The notes beneath the pieces are model-generated. The model saw only the letters and a list, made by a program, of their open reading frames with translations. It had not been told where the DNA came from and searched no databases. From the NCBI GenBank assembly GCA_040285745.1, contig JAUFOR010000006.1, forward strand, positions 496,001 through 560,000: a DNA stretch of 64,000 bases, written 5' to 3'. A program made the position numbers and the translations under genes. Below, one piece after another: positions 18,591 through 28,500 of this stretch (position 1 is the first letter of the stretch; the number at the start of each line of letters is the position of its first letter). Source of the DNA: Barthelona sp. PCE. Its lineage: Eukaryota; Metamonada: BaSk clade.

Positions 18591-19928
18591 ATGGAAAATT
18601 ATGAGGCCATCTCCCTTATTGGCGAGGGAACGTACGGGTACGTTGCTAAATGCGAGCATAAGCCAACTGGCCAGCTAGTAGCTATCAAGCGTTTTAAAAA
18701 GCTTCGCAGCTCCAAGAAGGTGCAAGAGATTGCTCTTAGGGAATCAAGAATCCTAAGTGTTCTTTCACACGAGAACATTATTGATTTACTTGCCATTTTT
18801 CGGCATCAAAGCACATTTTATTTAGTTTCTGAATTGTGTAGTTGCAACGTTCTTGATAAGATAGAAGAATTTGATGGATTAGAATATCAAAAGGCATTAT
18901 TTTATACATACCAATTGCTTAAAGGTATTAAATATTGTCATGATCACAATATCATCCACCGTGACATCAAGCCAGAGAACTTATTAGTCACAGATAACGA
19001 TTTACTCAAAGTTTGTGATTTTGGTTTTGCTCGTTCAATTGCTTTAGATGGATCAATGACTGATTATGTATCAACCAGATGGTATCGTGCCCCATGTTTA
19101 TTGGTTGGGAATACAAATTATGGTCGAGCAGTTGATATATGGGCCATTGGATGTTTATTTCCAGAAATGATAACTGGAGATCCATTATTTGATGGAGATA
19201 CTGATATAGAACAATTGAATTTGATATTTAATGTTGTAGGAAATCAGATGAATCAATATAATGTAGAGATGGTACAAGATATATTAAAAAGAAAATTTGG
19301 AAAAATTCCACCTGAAGCAATAGATTTTATTAGTCAATGTTTACGTTTTAATCCACAAGAACGATGGACAATAGATCAGTTATTGGAGCATTATGTATTC
19401 AATGATTTTAGAGTTTCATTTGATGAATTGATCAGTAATGCAGCAGAAAAAGAGCAAAAAGATAATCCTTTAAAACAAATGGTTGCTGCAAAACGACAAA
19501 AAAGAGAGAAAATGGTTACAGAATGGTCTGGTACTGCTTCTTCAGCTAGATTAGTAACTACTAATACCAAATTATCTGCTCAACATACAATAACACCAAA
19601 ACCTAAGCGTACCAGGAAAATCGTGAAACAACCATCACATAAGAGTATTGAAAGTTCGCGTAATACACCACCAAGAGCAAAGCCGATAACTAGAAGTATA
19701 AAAGGTGGTGTGGCTAGCACTCGCTTAAGTCAACAAAAAACACCAATTGAATCTTTAACATCAAGGTTGACTCTTCGGAAACATAATTCACAAAAACGTG
19801 TTGCACCTAGTATATTTCAACAACCTAAAACATCAAAAACATCATTGTATTCTTCATCTCATTCACATCATACAGGTTCACAACCTATAAATAATGTTTC
19901 AAGGCTTAGAAGACGTTTTGGAGTATAG
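18591..19928 (+). CDS. CDKL-family (CMGC) protein kinase
   Basis: A 445-residue Ser/Thr kinase. Glycine loop GEGTYGYV (~11-18), catalytic lysine in VAIKRFKK (~34), helix C with EIALRES like the KKxALRE signature of CDKL kinases, HRDIKPENLL (~123), DFGFAR (~143) and a TDY activation motif in MTDYVSTRWYRAP. The C-terminal ~150 residues are basic and disordered (KPKRTRKIVKQPSHK). CDKL kinases regulate cilium length and axonemal transport, fitting the other ciliary genes in the window. Oddity: the APE motif reads RAPCLLVG, so the glutamate that normally salt-bridges to the kinase C-lobe is Cys. Composition also steps from ~50% GC in the first 180 bases to ~25% further on. The start is the ATG giving MENYEAISL; the codon before it is TTG. 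Its stop is 4 bases from the Pecanex stop. Confidence 0.85.
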   Translation: MENYEAISLIGEGTYGYVAKCEHKPTGQLVAIKRFKKLRSSKKVQEIALRESRILSVLSHENIIDLLAIFRHQSTFYLVSELCSCNVLDKIEEFDGLEYQKALFYTYQLLKGIKYCHDHNIIHRDIKPENLLVTDNDLLKVCDFGFARSIALDGSMTDYVSTRWYRAPCLLVGNTNYGRAVDIWAIGCLFPEMITGDPLFDGDTDIEQLNLIFNVVGNQMNQYNVEMVQDILKRKFGKIPPEAIDFISQCLRFNPQERWTIDQLLEHYVFNDFRVSFDELISNAAEKEQKDNPLKQMVAAKRQKREKMVTEWSGTASSARLVTTNTKLSAQHTITPKPKRTRKIVKQPSHKSIESSRNTPPRAKPITRSIKGGVASTRLSQQKTPIESLTSRLTLRKHNSQKRVAPSIFQQPKTSKTSLYSSSHSHHTGSQPINNVSRLRRRFGV

Positions 19929-19932
19929 TAAA

Positions 19933-22761
19933 CTATTTAGAAATTATTTCTTGCGTTATAAAAGGTGAATATCCTAACGGTGCATCAACGATTTGACATA
20001 TTAGATTTCTCAGTGTCGGAGCATGGTTCTGAATAGCATCTCTCTCTTGGATTTCATTCTTAAAGTACAACTGGTCTGATATAGTTAACATCCATTGTGA
20101 CCGAACTGATTCAGCATTGATTTCAAAAAACGAAACTTTAGATTCATCACGGCGTACACTGAGAAGGATAGGGCGAGCAGACTCCTCGATGGAACCTGTT
20201 TCCATTGCAAAAAACGTCTTACCGTTATGTACTTCATGCAGATGGTCATCATCGAAGTGATTATCAAAGATAATTTTATCATTAATATAACGCATGATTG
20301 TTCCCTTGGACTTCCCAATCAGCACCTGTTCGTACACAAACGAAAGCAGCGCAAGCTTAACCACATCTTTTTCAATTACATGAAGAGGTAATGAACGATC
20401 CTTATATTGTAAAGAATCTGTTAAAGAACGCATTACAAAACGATCTAAATCCTCTTCAGATGACTTCTTAAGTAAAATAATGAGATTACGGTATATTCTC
20501 CATCCTAAAGCACATGAAGCTTGTGATCCCAAATTCTCTTTCATTACTAATTCTTTAAAATCATCTAAGTTAGTTGGGAAGTGTTTGCTCATGCCGATGC
20601 GACCGCTCCTACGCTCCAGTTCCATAATTAGATTGGATTCACTTATATTTGATACAAAAGATTCTGTATCTGAATTATCAGTACCATCATCACTTTCTAA
20701 CATTGAATTCTCATACAAATTACAATAATACACGGAAGAATATGCAAACCAATGAATAAAACTGAATCTCATATCATTATTGATCAATAATTGTTTTAAA
20801 ACCAATCTGTTAAATAACAAACCATCACTCTCATAATCATGAATGTATCTCCATGTCTGGAACAGAGAAAACCCTGTTTTGTCAACTGTTGCATCTGCTA
20901 AAGCAGTATACTCTTGATTCTGACAATAGGTACCAGCCAGTTCAAAACCACGTATTTGATATTTCTGATAGAACATATTGCTCTCAATTACTTGTACGAA
21001 ATATCCAAGTTCCTCCTTCTTAAAAATGAAACATGATCCAGGAAGCATAAAAGCAGGAAATTTAAAAACTTTTAGAAATTCTTCACTGTCAAATTGAAAA
21101 GCTGAGCTGAATTGATCTGTACACTCTGTAGACTTCAAGAATAGGCGTTGCCCACCAGGGAATCCAGGTCTATAAAATAACGAAATCGCTGGCATAGGTA
21201 CTAGAGGAATTCCTCCAATAAATGCAACAAGATATAAGGTGATAAAAATTGGTAAAGCAGGTGCTAAAACCAGAGCAGAAGATAACTTTGAAAAGTATGG
21301 TCTGTAAGAAAATAACATTTGAAGATTCCTGTACGAATAGACTAAACGATGAACAGCAAGAGCACTCACAATATATGTGACTGTGAATCCTAATTGGATA
21401 TCTTCTGGAAGTAGCATCAATAATAAAAAGGAAATAGAAGGGAAGGGTGCATTGATACTGAGCCGAAATAGGAAGAAATAAATGAAATAGTTGTCTGCTT
21501 TGTCATGTGGTAAAATTAATGGTACAAATATGAACATAACCCATCGCATAGCTTTTTCTAGTGTGTTTGCTCGGGGTGAATATCTATAAATGTAGCAGAA
21601 AAAAGAAATAATTGATATTACACTTAAAATGCTAACGACAATATATTTAACAATATATCCCTCAACAGAATATATGATTTTCTGAGCCAAAATGCAGAAA
21701 AGTGTTGTGCCTATACTTAAAAAGATTGAAAAGATTAACGTATCAACAATATCACGTAAACTAAATTTCCTTATCGGGGGTAGTCTAGCTTGATAACATG
21801 CACATAGAGCAGCAATTGAGATACTGATACTATGACTTTCAATTCCAAACCAATCATAACTTTCAATACAAACAATAAGTAAAGAAATAAAAAACACTCT
21901 AAAGAAATCAAAAACTGCACTCCACATGCTGGATTGTAATACACCTCCACTGACTAATATGAGCTGTTCACATATCCAAAACAAACCTTGTTTTATATTG
22001 GGTAAAAAACCAAAAGCATAGATTAATGGGAAAAGAGTTAAAATCGGTAGAAAATAAACATATATATAAGGAATATCTTCTAATGCATACCATATGATGA
22101 AAACTATAGTTAACCATATTGCACGACTGTATCTATTAGTCGATTCACCGGGAGAAAATGAGTTAGCGTCAAGTTCAGGTGGGTGAAACAATGCATAAAT
22201 ACCTGTGAAGATACTAAATCCCACTAGGAAATATTCTGATAAAGTTAACCATCTGGCCATTACTGAACTAACTGATAACAGTAAGGCTCCTATAAATGGT
22301 CCAAAAATTGAAAAACTCTTTAGATTCACATCACTGCAATGTGCTTTCATACATATTGGGGAGAACTTGAGTTCTCTTACAACTATTTCATTCAATATAT
22401 CGTCCAAATTCTCACCTTCCTGTGTTCTTATAAGTAATTCTAAAACGAATTTTGGATCATTCTCAACAAAATCGAAAGCCTGCTCATTATATTCATAGTC
22501 TGAGTGAACTTTTGAGAACAAAACTAGAACTACAATGCTAAGCACAAAAAAACCTGTGAAAATAATGCCCCACCATGTGAAAAATGTCCATAGATCGAAC
22601 GAAGGTTGCAATACAGGCGAGAGCATAAGCCAAAGTACCGTGAGTACTAATCCTATGAGGTAACTCAAAAGTGATATGGATGTGCGATTCCGCGCCAGCC
22701 CACCTAAGAATGTTGGAAGGAATGTGTCTACCAACCAATTCTCGAAGGTTGGTAATTTCAT
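19933..22761 (-). CDS. Pecanex-like multipass membrane protein
   Basis: A 942-residue protein with about a dozen or more hydrophobic segments in residues 25-560 followed by the diagnostic Pecanex C-terminal domain. Within it: QIRGFELAGTYCQNQE (~605), SVYYCNLYENSML (~675), ALGWRIYRNLIILLKKS (~745) and the hallmark VRSQWMLTISDQLYFKNE (~887), then HAPTLRNLICQIVDAPLGY. In Drosophila, Pecanex is an ER membrane protein needed for Notch signalling, and human PCNX proteins are of unclear molecular function; Notch is not expected in a protist, so the ancestral role is probably in ER membrane homeostasis. The start MKLPTFENWL is the first ATG. The coding region is strongly AT-rich except near its two ends. 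It converges on the CDKL gene with a 4-base gap and diverges from V-ATPase subunit d. Confidence 0.85.
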   Translation of the reverse strand: MKLPTFENWLVDTFLPTFLGGLARNRTSISLLSYLIGLVLTVLWLMLSPVLQPSFDLWTFFTWWGIIFTGFFVLSIVVLVLFSKVHSDYEYNEQAFDFVENDPKFVLELLIRTQEGENLDDILNEIVVRELKFSPICMKAHCSDVNLKSFSIFGPFIGALLLSVSSVMARWLTLSEYFLVGFSIFTGIYALFHPPELDANSFSPGESTNRYSRAIWLTIVFIIWYALEDIPYIYVYFLPILTLFPLIYAFGFLPNIKQGLFWICEQLILVSGGVLQSSMWSAVFDFFRVFFISLLIVCIESYDWFGIESHSISISIAALCACYQARLPPIRKFSLRDIVDTLIFSIFLSIGTTLFCILAQKIIYSVEGYIVKYIVVSILSVISIISFFCYIYRYSPRANTLEKAMRWVMFIFVPLILPHDKADNYFIYFFLFRLSINAPFPSISFLLLMLLPEDIQLGFTVTYIVSALAVHRLVYSYRNLQMLFSYRPYFSKLSSALVLAPALPIFITLYLVAFIGGIPLVPMPAISLFYRPGFPGGQRLFLKSTECTDQFSSAFQFDSEEFLKVFKFPAFMLPGSCFIFKKEELGYFVQVIESNMFYQKYQIRGFELAGTYCQNQEYTALADATVDKTGFSLFQTWRYIHDYESDGLLFNRLVLKQLLINNDMRFSFIHWFAYSSVYYCNLYENSMLESDDGTDNSDTESFVSNISESNLIMELERRSGRIGMSKHFPTNLDDFKELVMKENLGSQASCALGWRIYRNLIILLKKSSEEDLDRFVMRSLTDSLQYKDRSLPLHVIEKDVVKLALLSFVYEQVLIGKSKGTIMRYINDKIIFDNHFDDDHLHEVHNGKTFFAMETGSIEESARPILLSVRRDESKVSFFEINAESVRSQWMLTISDQLYFKNEIQERDAIQNHAPTLRNLICQIVDAPLGYSPFITQEIISK

Positions 22762-23191
22762 TCAAAGCTCAATATGAGATGTTGAACGAGATAGAAATAG
22801 GTATAGCAAAATCTACTGGATTCAAATACGGATAGATGGTGGTGCATCCGTACAGTAGGCAGTGGAAATACTTTTACAAAGTTGATATTTCTGTGAATAA
22901 CTGTTTTTTGGTTTTTTTAGTTTTATTCGAATTTTTTGAAAGTGCACGATGTATAGACCAGGTTTTTACATATTGCCCACAAGTTTAGTATGTAAAAGTT
23001 GCTGTACTTATGTTTAAACTGAATTAGGTAGAATTAGGTGTATTGATGATATTATGGAAGATATATTGTTATATCCACTTTATTATCGATAGTATCTTCC
23101 ATAAACAACGATAATTCCATCATGTAAGCGGTTGTGATAACATACATGTATTGACTTTATTCGTCTGGTTCCGACCTCTTATTTCGCATAA
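22762..23191. other. Divergent promoter region Pecanex/V-ATPase d
   Basis: 430 AT-rich bases between two divergent starts. They contain a 12-base inverted repeat (next entry) about 90-140 bases before the V-ATPase ATG and a CTCATATTGAGCTTTGA stretch adjoining the Pecanex ATG. No RNA gene or open frame is apparent. Confidence 0.45.
23052..23104. repeat. 12-bp inverted repeat with 29-base loop
   Basis: Arms TTATGGAAGATA (23052-23063) and TATCTTCCATAA (23093-23104) are perfect reverse complements around an AT-rich loop. It could be a binding site for a dimeric regulator or form a hairpin if transcribed as leader of the V-ATPase d gene. No known family of elements is recognised. Confidence 0.5.
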
Positions 23192-24229
23192 ATGACATCA
23201 TTTCTGGCATTTAACTCGAATTTTGGCATGCTTGAAGCCCTAGTAAGGGGTTATTACACAGAACTTCTTAAACCTTATGAGTACAGCAGTCTGCAGCAAT
23301 GTGAGACATTGGAAGATCTTCGTCTACAACTATGTTCATCCAGCTACGCCACAATTCTTCAGAGCGCTCCTTCCAATTTGACAATTCTTGATATTCGTTC
23401 TATTTGTCGTCAACAGCTTGTTAATGAGTTTAACCACCTGTACCTACAGTCTCCTGAGCCTATGAAGACATTCATGGACTATATTAAGTATGGGTATATG
23501 ATTGATAACGTAGTTCTCATGATTAGTGGTTCTTTAAAGAATTATAACACCCAAAAACTGCTCAAGGACGCACATCCCCTTGGTTTATTCCCAGCATTAT
23601 CTACCCTTTCACTCATGACGAGTCCACGCGAGATATATCGTCTTGTCCTCATCGATACACCATTAAGTGAGTTCTTTGTTGACTGCTTAGATCTCGAGGA
23701 CCTGGATGATATGCACATTGAGATCATGCGAGCTCTTTTACAGAAGAAGTATCTCGAAAAGTTTTACGAATTCGTACAAACTTTGAAAGGTGCTTCTAAA
23801 CCAACAATGATGAGTATTCTAGAGTTCTTAGCCGACAGGCGTGCGATCACTCTCACATTCAATGCTTTGCATACAGATTTGTCAAAGGATCAACGCAAGA
23901 AATTGTACCCCAATTTTGGTAAACTTTATCCTTTTTTTACAAAACGTCTTTCTAATGTATCAAACGCAGACGACATAAAGTCTATTCTTCGTGGTGTTGT
24001 TCCTTATCGTCGTATTCTTGAATTTGTTGAGACTGATGGTTTGGAAGAAGCATTTGATGTTGCCGAGATGGAAGTATTACGTTTATCAATGTTACATCAG
24101 TACTCATTTGCTCCATTCTTTGTATGGATTAAAATGAAAGAACAAGAAATGAAAAATATTACCTACATTGCTGATTGTATTGCTTTAAAGAAAAAACCTA
24201 AAAATTATGTGATTACAGCTACTCACTGA
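23192..24229 (+). CDS. V-type proton ATPase subunit d (V0)
   Basis: A 345-residue protein matching V-ATPase subunit d (yeast Vma6, human ATP6V0D1) over its full usual length of ~350. Visible signatures are NFGMLEALVRGYY at the N terminus, YIKYGYMIDNVVLMI (~95), HPLGLFPALSTL (~125), LIDTPLSEFF (~152) and YPNFGKLYP (~233). Subunit d caps the membrane c-ring and couples it to the central stalk, so the cell acidifies vacuoles or endolysosomes with a V-ATPase. The start is the first ATG (MTSFLAFNSNFG). GC falls from about 40% at the 5' end to about 25% at the 3' end. Its stop overlaps the FEX gene on the opposite strand by 7 bases. Confidence 0.93.
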   Translation: MTSFLAFNSNFGMLEALVRGYYTELLKPYEYSSLQQCETLEDLRLQLCSSSYATILQSAPSNLTILDIRSICRQQLVNEFNHLYLQSPEPMKTFMDYIKYGYMIDNVVLMISGSLKNYNTQKLLKDAHPLGLFPALSTLSLMTSPREIYRLVLIDTPLSEFFVDCLDLEDLDDMHIEIMRALLQKKYLEKFYEFVQTLKGASKPTMMSILEFLADRRAITLTFNALHTDLSKDQRKKLYPNFGKLYPFFTKRLSNVSNADDIKSILRGVVPYRRILEFVETDGLEEAFDVAEMEVLRLSMLHQYSFAPFFVWIKMKEQEMKNITYIADCIALKKKPKNYVITATH

Positions 24230-25404
24230 TAGAACACAAATAGTCTTACAGAATAAACTGTTAGTAGAAAGACTACAATGCATAAGAAACAATTGTAGAG
24301 TAAATTGCGTACAGCGATCTTTGTTGGACAAGTAGGACGGTTCCACAACACAATGGTCTCATTAATAAGTCCTGCGAAAGAACTTTCGCTTCCACAGAAG
24401 CTTGAAATAAAACACTGCCAGAAATATATGCTAAATGATGAACCTACACCAATTCTAAACATCAAAACGTTGTGTGCCAGCGCGATGAGGATACAGCTAA
24501 GAACATTAACCTTAAAAGTCCCCCATTGAATCCCATTAGGATGATTCCTTGAGTTAGCTGCTACATAAGATCCAATGAGACTTCCGCATACACACATGAC
24601 CCAATGAACTACGAAAACCTGGACAGCTGTTTTGTTTGGGTTCATTTCAATCTCTGGAGTAATCTGAAACATTAGGCTCGTCGGTATAAAAAAATGCAAT
24701 GCTATAATATGTAGAAAAGGAACTAAGAAGCAGCCAATCAGGATAACACGATGCCTACTCTTCAGTTTCAATGTTCCATGTCTTTTTCTTTTGTCGATTT
24801 GCAATAACAAATGTGAATGTAGATATCGTAGGTCATATTCATTAGTAATGACAGATACTCCATGGTGCATAGAGCTACGTTCCGTTGTCACGGCCACTTC
24901 ATGGTTCAATCTAGTGTTCTCGTTGTTTAATAACGCTAAAGAATTGGAATGAACAGTACCTATTTTGAAATGTTTAGCTAAATTAATTCCGAAAGAATAA
25001 AACATCCAACTAAGAATGAGAGTTAGGAACATGTTGAGCGGTGATTGTATTAAAGATCCTGTGTACAATAATCGATCAGTATCCTCAATGAAATTTCCAA
25101 AGGTAGTAAAGACTGAACAAAACCCATCATGAATTGCATTGTACATAAAGTACGTCTGTGGGTATTGGAACTTAATTCCTTGATACATTGTTACAATTGC
25201 AGCTATTAAGCATCCAATACAGTTAACAAAAAGATTTGTCAAGTTAAACGCTGTATTTGGTACGTAAAATGTCGGTGCCCACGCTGTAAGTGTTGCAGCA
25301 AAGCTTGCAATTGAAATTGTCCACACAACGCGACTGAACGTTTCATTTGTGAACGTAAAAAAAGGCTGTGAAACTACCTCAAGATCCTTTGATGTTGATA
25401 CCAT
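24223..25404 (-). CDS. Fluoride export channel, FEX/CrcB tandem-domain type
   Basis: A 393-residue membrane protein containing two CrcB/Fluc domains, as in eukaryotic FEX. Domain 1 (~45-175) has NLFVNCIGCLIAA and DGFCSVFTTFGNF; domain 2 (~230-385) has GTFKVNVLSCILIAL and SSFCGSESSFAG. The paired Asn residues (VNC and VNV) and the phenylalanine-bearing T/S-x-F-x-x motifs correspond to the family's fluoride path. A hydrophilic linker (~180-225) joins the domains. FEX channels let fluoride leak out of the cytosol and protect enolase and other enzymes. The start is the ATG giving MVSTSKDLEV; it is divergent from the PI3K gene over a 104-base shared promoter and overlaps the V-ATPase d gene tail to tail. 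Confidence 0.85.
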   Translation of the reverse strand: MVSTSKDLEVVSQPFFTFTNETFSRVVWTISIASFAATLTAWAPTFYVPNTAFNLTNLFVNCIGCLIAAIVTMYQGIKFQYPQTYFMYNAIHDGFCSVFTTFGNFIEDTDRLLYTGSLIQSPLNMFLTLILSWMFYSFGINLAKHFKIGTVHSNSLALLNNENTRLNHEVAVTTERSSMHHGVSVITNEYDLRYLHSHLLLQIDKRKRHGTLKLKSRHRVILIGCFLVPFLHIIALHFFIPTSLMFQITPEIEMNPNKTAVQVFVVHWVMCVCGSLIGSYVAANSRNHPNGIQWGTFKVNVLSCILIALAHNVLMFRIGVGSSFSIYFWQCFISSFCGSESSFAGLINETIVLWNRPTCPTKIAVRNLLYNCFLCIVVFLLTVYSVRLFVFYQ

Positions 25405-25508
25405 AGTGCATCGCTAATACATAAAAATATAGCTTGAAGAGAGAGTGAGAAAATCGTTATCGCATTTTTTTTTTGTATCACTTGTTATTTAGTCTTACTT
25501 ACGTTTAA
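25405..25508. promoter_or_regulatory. 104-bp bidirectional promoter FEX/PI3K
   Basis: Only 104 bases separate the two divergent ATGs. On the plus strand CTTACTTACGTTTAA abuts the PI3K ATG and matches the element before RPL12 and the acetate transporter; on the minus strand TTCTCACTCTCTC lies ~45 bases before the FEX ATG. A nine-T run lies between. Confidence 0.5.
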
Positions 25509-28500
25509 ATGAGCAATTCGAGGATATCTCAGCTCATTTCAGCGTTTCAAAGTGAGATAGACAAACAAAACTCCTCTGTGTCCAATTGGGAGTCTTTCAA
25601 AAGCAAAAGTAAGGACAAACAGGGTAGGGGAAAGTTTTCGGATCTGGTTTCTAGCGTGAGGGCCCAACAAACAGAAGATATTAAGTCAAGTTCAAAGGAT
25701 TTATTTACCAGCAGCTCTACTTCCTCACCAAAACCAAAATCTATTGATGTTCAACCCCCGGAAGATCCAAAAAGGGATTCCAAGAAGGAAGAAGGTGTTG
25801 AACAGGAGAGTGTTCAATCTTCATTGATTGAGATTGAGATTGAGGAATCACCTGATATAAAGACAGTAATAGACTCACAAGAGTACATTTTCAACCCACA
25901 TGAAGAGAATGAAGTTACAAAAACTCTTGAAAAAAATGCTTCTCTAACTAGTCTAACTGTACCAGGATTTTCAATGCCTGATATGGAGGTAGCGGTTAGT
26001 GAATACGAGGAACTTTCAGAAGATGCTACCGAATCAGATGTACTTGAGGTTGATGTCTCTTTAGATTTGTTAATTGGATCACAGTTTAAAGCAGAAAGTG
26101 CAGGACTTTTCAATACTGATGATAATGTAAGCGTTGAATATCAGCCGTACTTTAAGAAGCTGGAATATTTGTTGGGTAAATATCTGCCTTTTCTTCCCAA
26201 TAATTTACCTGCTTTACGTTTAGGACATTTATATTTCTTCAAGAAGTTTAATCAAAACAAATCAGATTTGATCGAAGGAAAGCTAAAACTCACTGTAGAA
26301 CAACCTAAGGATAGGGAATTATTCCTTAATGTTATTTATGAGAATAATAACAACATTGCAAAGAAGACTCTTGCATTTAATTTGGATAGACCAATCAAAG
26401 ATGTCTTCTTAATACTTCAGAGGAAGTTGCCCATTCAAAATAAGAAAGATATTAATGATTTGGACTTTGTATTGAAAATGTTTGGCAGAGACATATTCTT
26501 TGATCCAGAATGTACTTTCAGTGATTATCCTGTACTTTTAGACGCCCTTCCCACTTATATTCACAGATTAGTACCCATTTCATTACTCCCCAAGGTAATC
26601 GATAATCGTTTCACAGGTGTTGGGCCGTTTACGGTTGATCAATATGAATTATTCCGAGGTAAACTCGCAAGGGATGAGTTTGTTGAACCAATCGATCACG
26701 CAAAGTGTATGGCTTATCTTAAAGTTGAGCAGGAAGTTTTTAGAACTAAGGTACCGTACAATCTTTCAATTAATAGTGATCGTGTGGTCAAGAGACGTGC
26801 ATGCCGTCCTTCAATGAGCCCGTTTGAGCTTTTGGGAACCGTATTGAATGAGTATCCTAACCAACAGTATCATGACGCCATTGATACCAGTAATGAATCA
26901 TTGCACTTGGCACATTGTTACTTGAAGCAACCGCTGACGGTGCACATTGAGTCGATCGAAAACATTGCAGTGGATATACTCGAGGAAATTCTGATGATCC
27001 CTAATTCAAATCTTTATGTTCGTCTACAACTCGTGCATGGATGTCATTGCGTTGAAGAGAAGACAGCAGGACCGTTCAAACTTGGTTCAAACATGGGATT
27101 CACAATGTTGTGTGAGAAACCTTTTGTTTTTAACACCCGGATTTGTGATTTACCAAAGGAGGCAATGATTATCATTAACATTTACGGTGCCGTAGGAAAT
27201 GGTTCATACTTTGACGTGATCGAGCCACTCATCTCCGAGTTACATGCAAAAGCCCTGAAAAAGAAATTAGGTAAAGCTCCAAAGAAAGAGATGAATGTAT
27301 CCAGCATTTCAAAGGTGGGAATGTGCGTTGCTTCTGCAACCTTCAACCTTTGGAATTTCGATGGATTGTTGGTTTCAGGGCGTAATACATTTAACATGTG
27401 GCCAAATTTGCACTTTACTACACGTGGTTATATTCTTCAACCTACTCTATCAACAAAGACCCCTTATATTTCACTGTACATTCCACCAACACCAACAGGT
27501 GTTGTTTTTCAGAACGACCGTGAGTATATGATGGCTTTATTAGCGAGAAGGTACATTGACGAGTCACTTCGTTCAACCCAGTCAGATGTTGAGGAAAGTG
27601 AGGCCATCAAGCTCAGTGCAAACCCGTTGTTACGGCATAAGATTAAAAGGAAATATGTTAAGCCTGAACTACAAGTGGAGTTTGAAAAATCTCTTGGAGC
27701 TTTCCCTGAAATTGTTGATGATATTTTGGAAGGAAAGAATACCATTGAGAAGCTTGCAGCCACAGCACATAAGCAGATGACCATGCTTTCTTTACCACCT
27801 GAAGAAGTATTACTATCACTCATGAAACTTTTTGTTTGTGATCTTATTAAAATCCCAACTGAAATAGAAACGAAACTTATGTGGGAGTATAGAAACTTCT
27901 TGGTCAAAGATTCACGTTCTCTTTATCATTTTGCCACAGGATTGAATTCATTCGACATTTTATGTGTTTTTGAATTTGAGAACTTTCTTTTACCAAAATG
28001 GAAACCTTATGAAGAACCAATGGCTTACCTCATGCTTTTGGATCGTGCATGTATGGCAGAGACTGTCATTCAACATGCCTTGAGCAACCTCCAGAAGTTA
28101 TCAAGTCAGAAGTTGTTATTGATTGCACCTCAATTCGTTGCAGCTTTAGCACATCAACGTTACCTGGTAAACCCTGTTATTGAGTTCTTATGGACAAAAT
28201 ATGATGTTAACGATCTGTATTGGTTACTTTATTCAACCTTTGAGAACAGATATCACTCTATGCAGTCTTTCTTTTTACTAGAACAAATGCTCTGGTATGC
28301 TCAAGACGTTTCACTCTTAATTGAACAGAAACATCTCATAGATGAACTGGAAAGTATAGCCGACGTTATTAAGGCACAATCTAGTGTGGAATATACATGG
28401 GATTATGAACTCCTTAACGAACTTGTTGATGAGTTAAATGAAAAGCTTAGTTCATCATTATTACCAGTATCGGGTCATCTACGTGTTAAACGAGTGTTAA

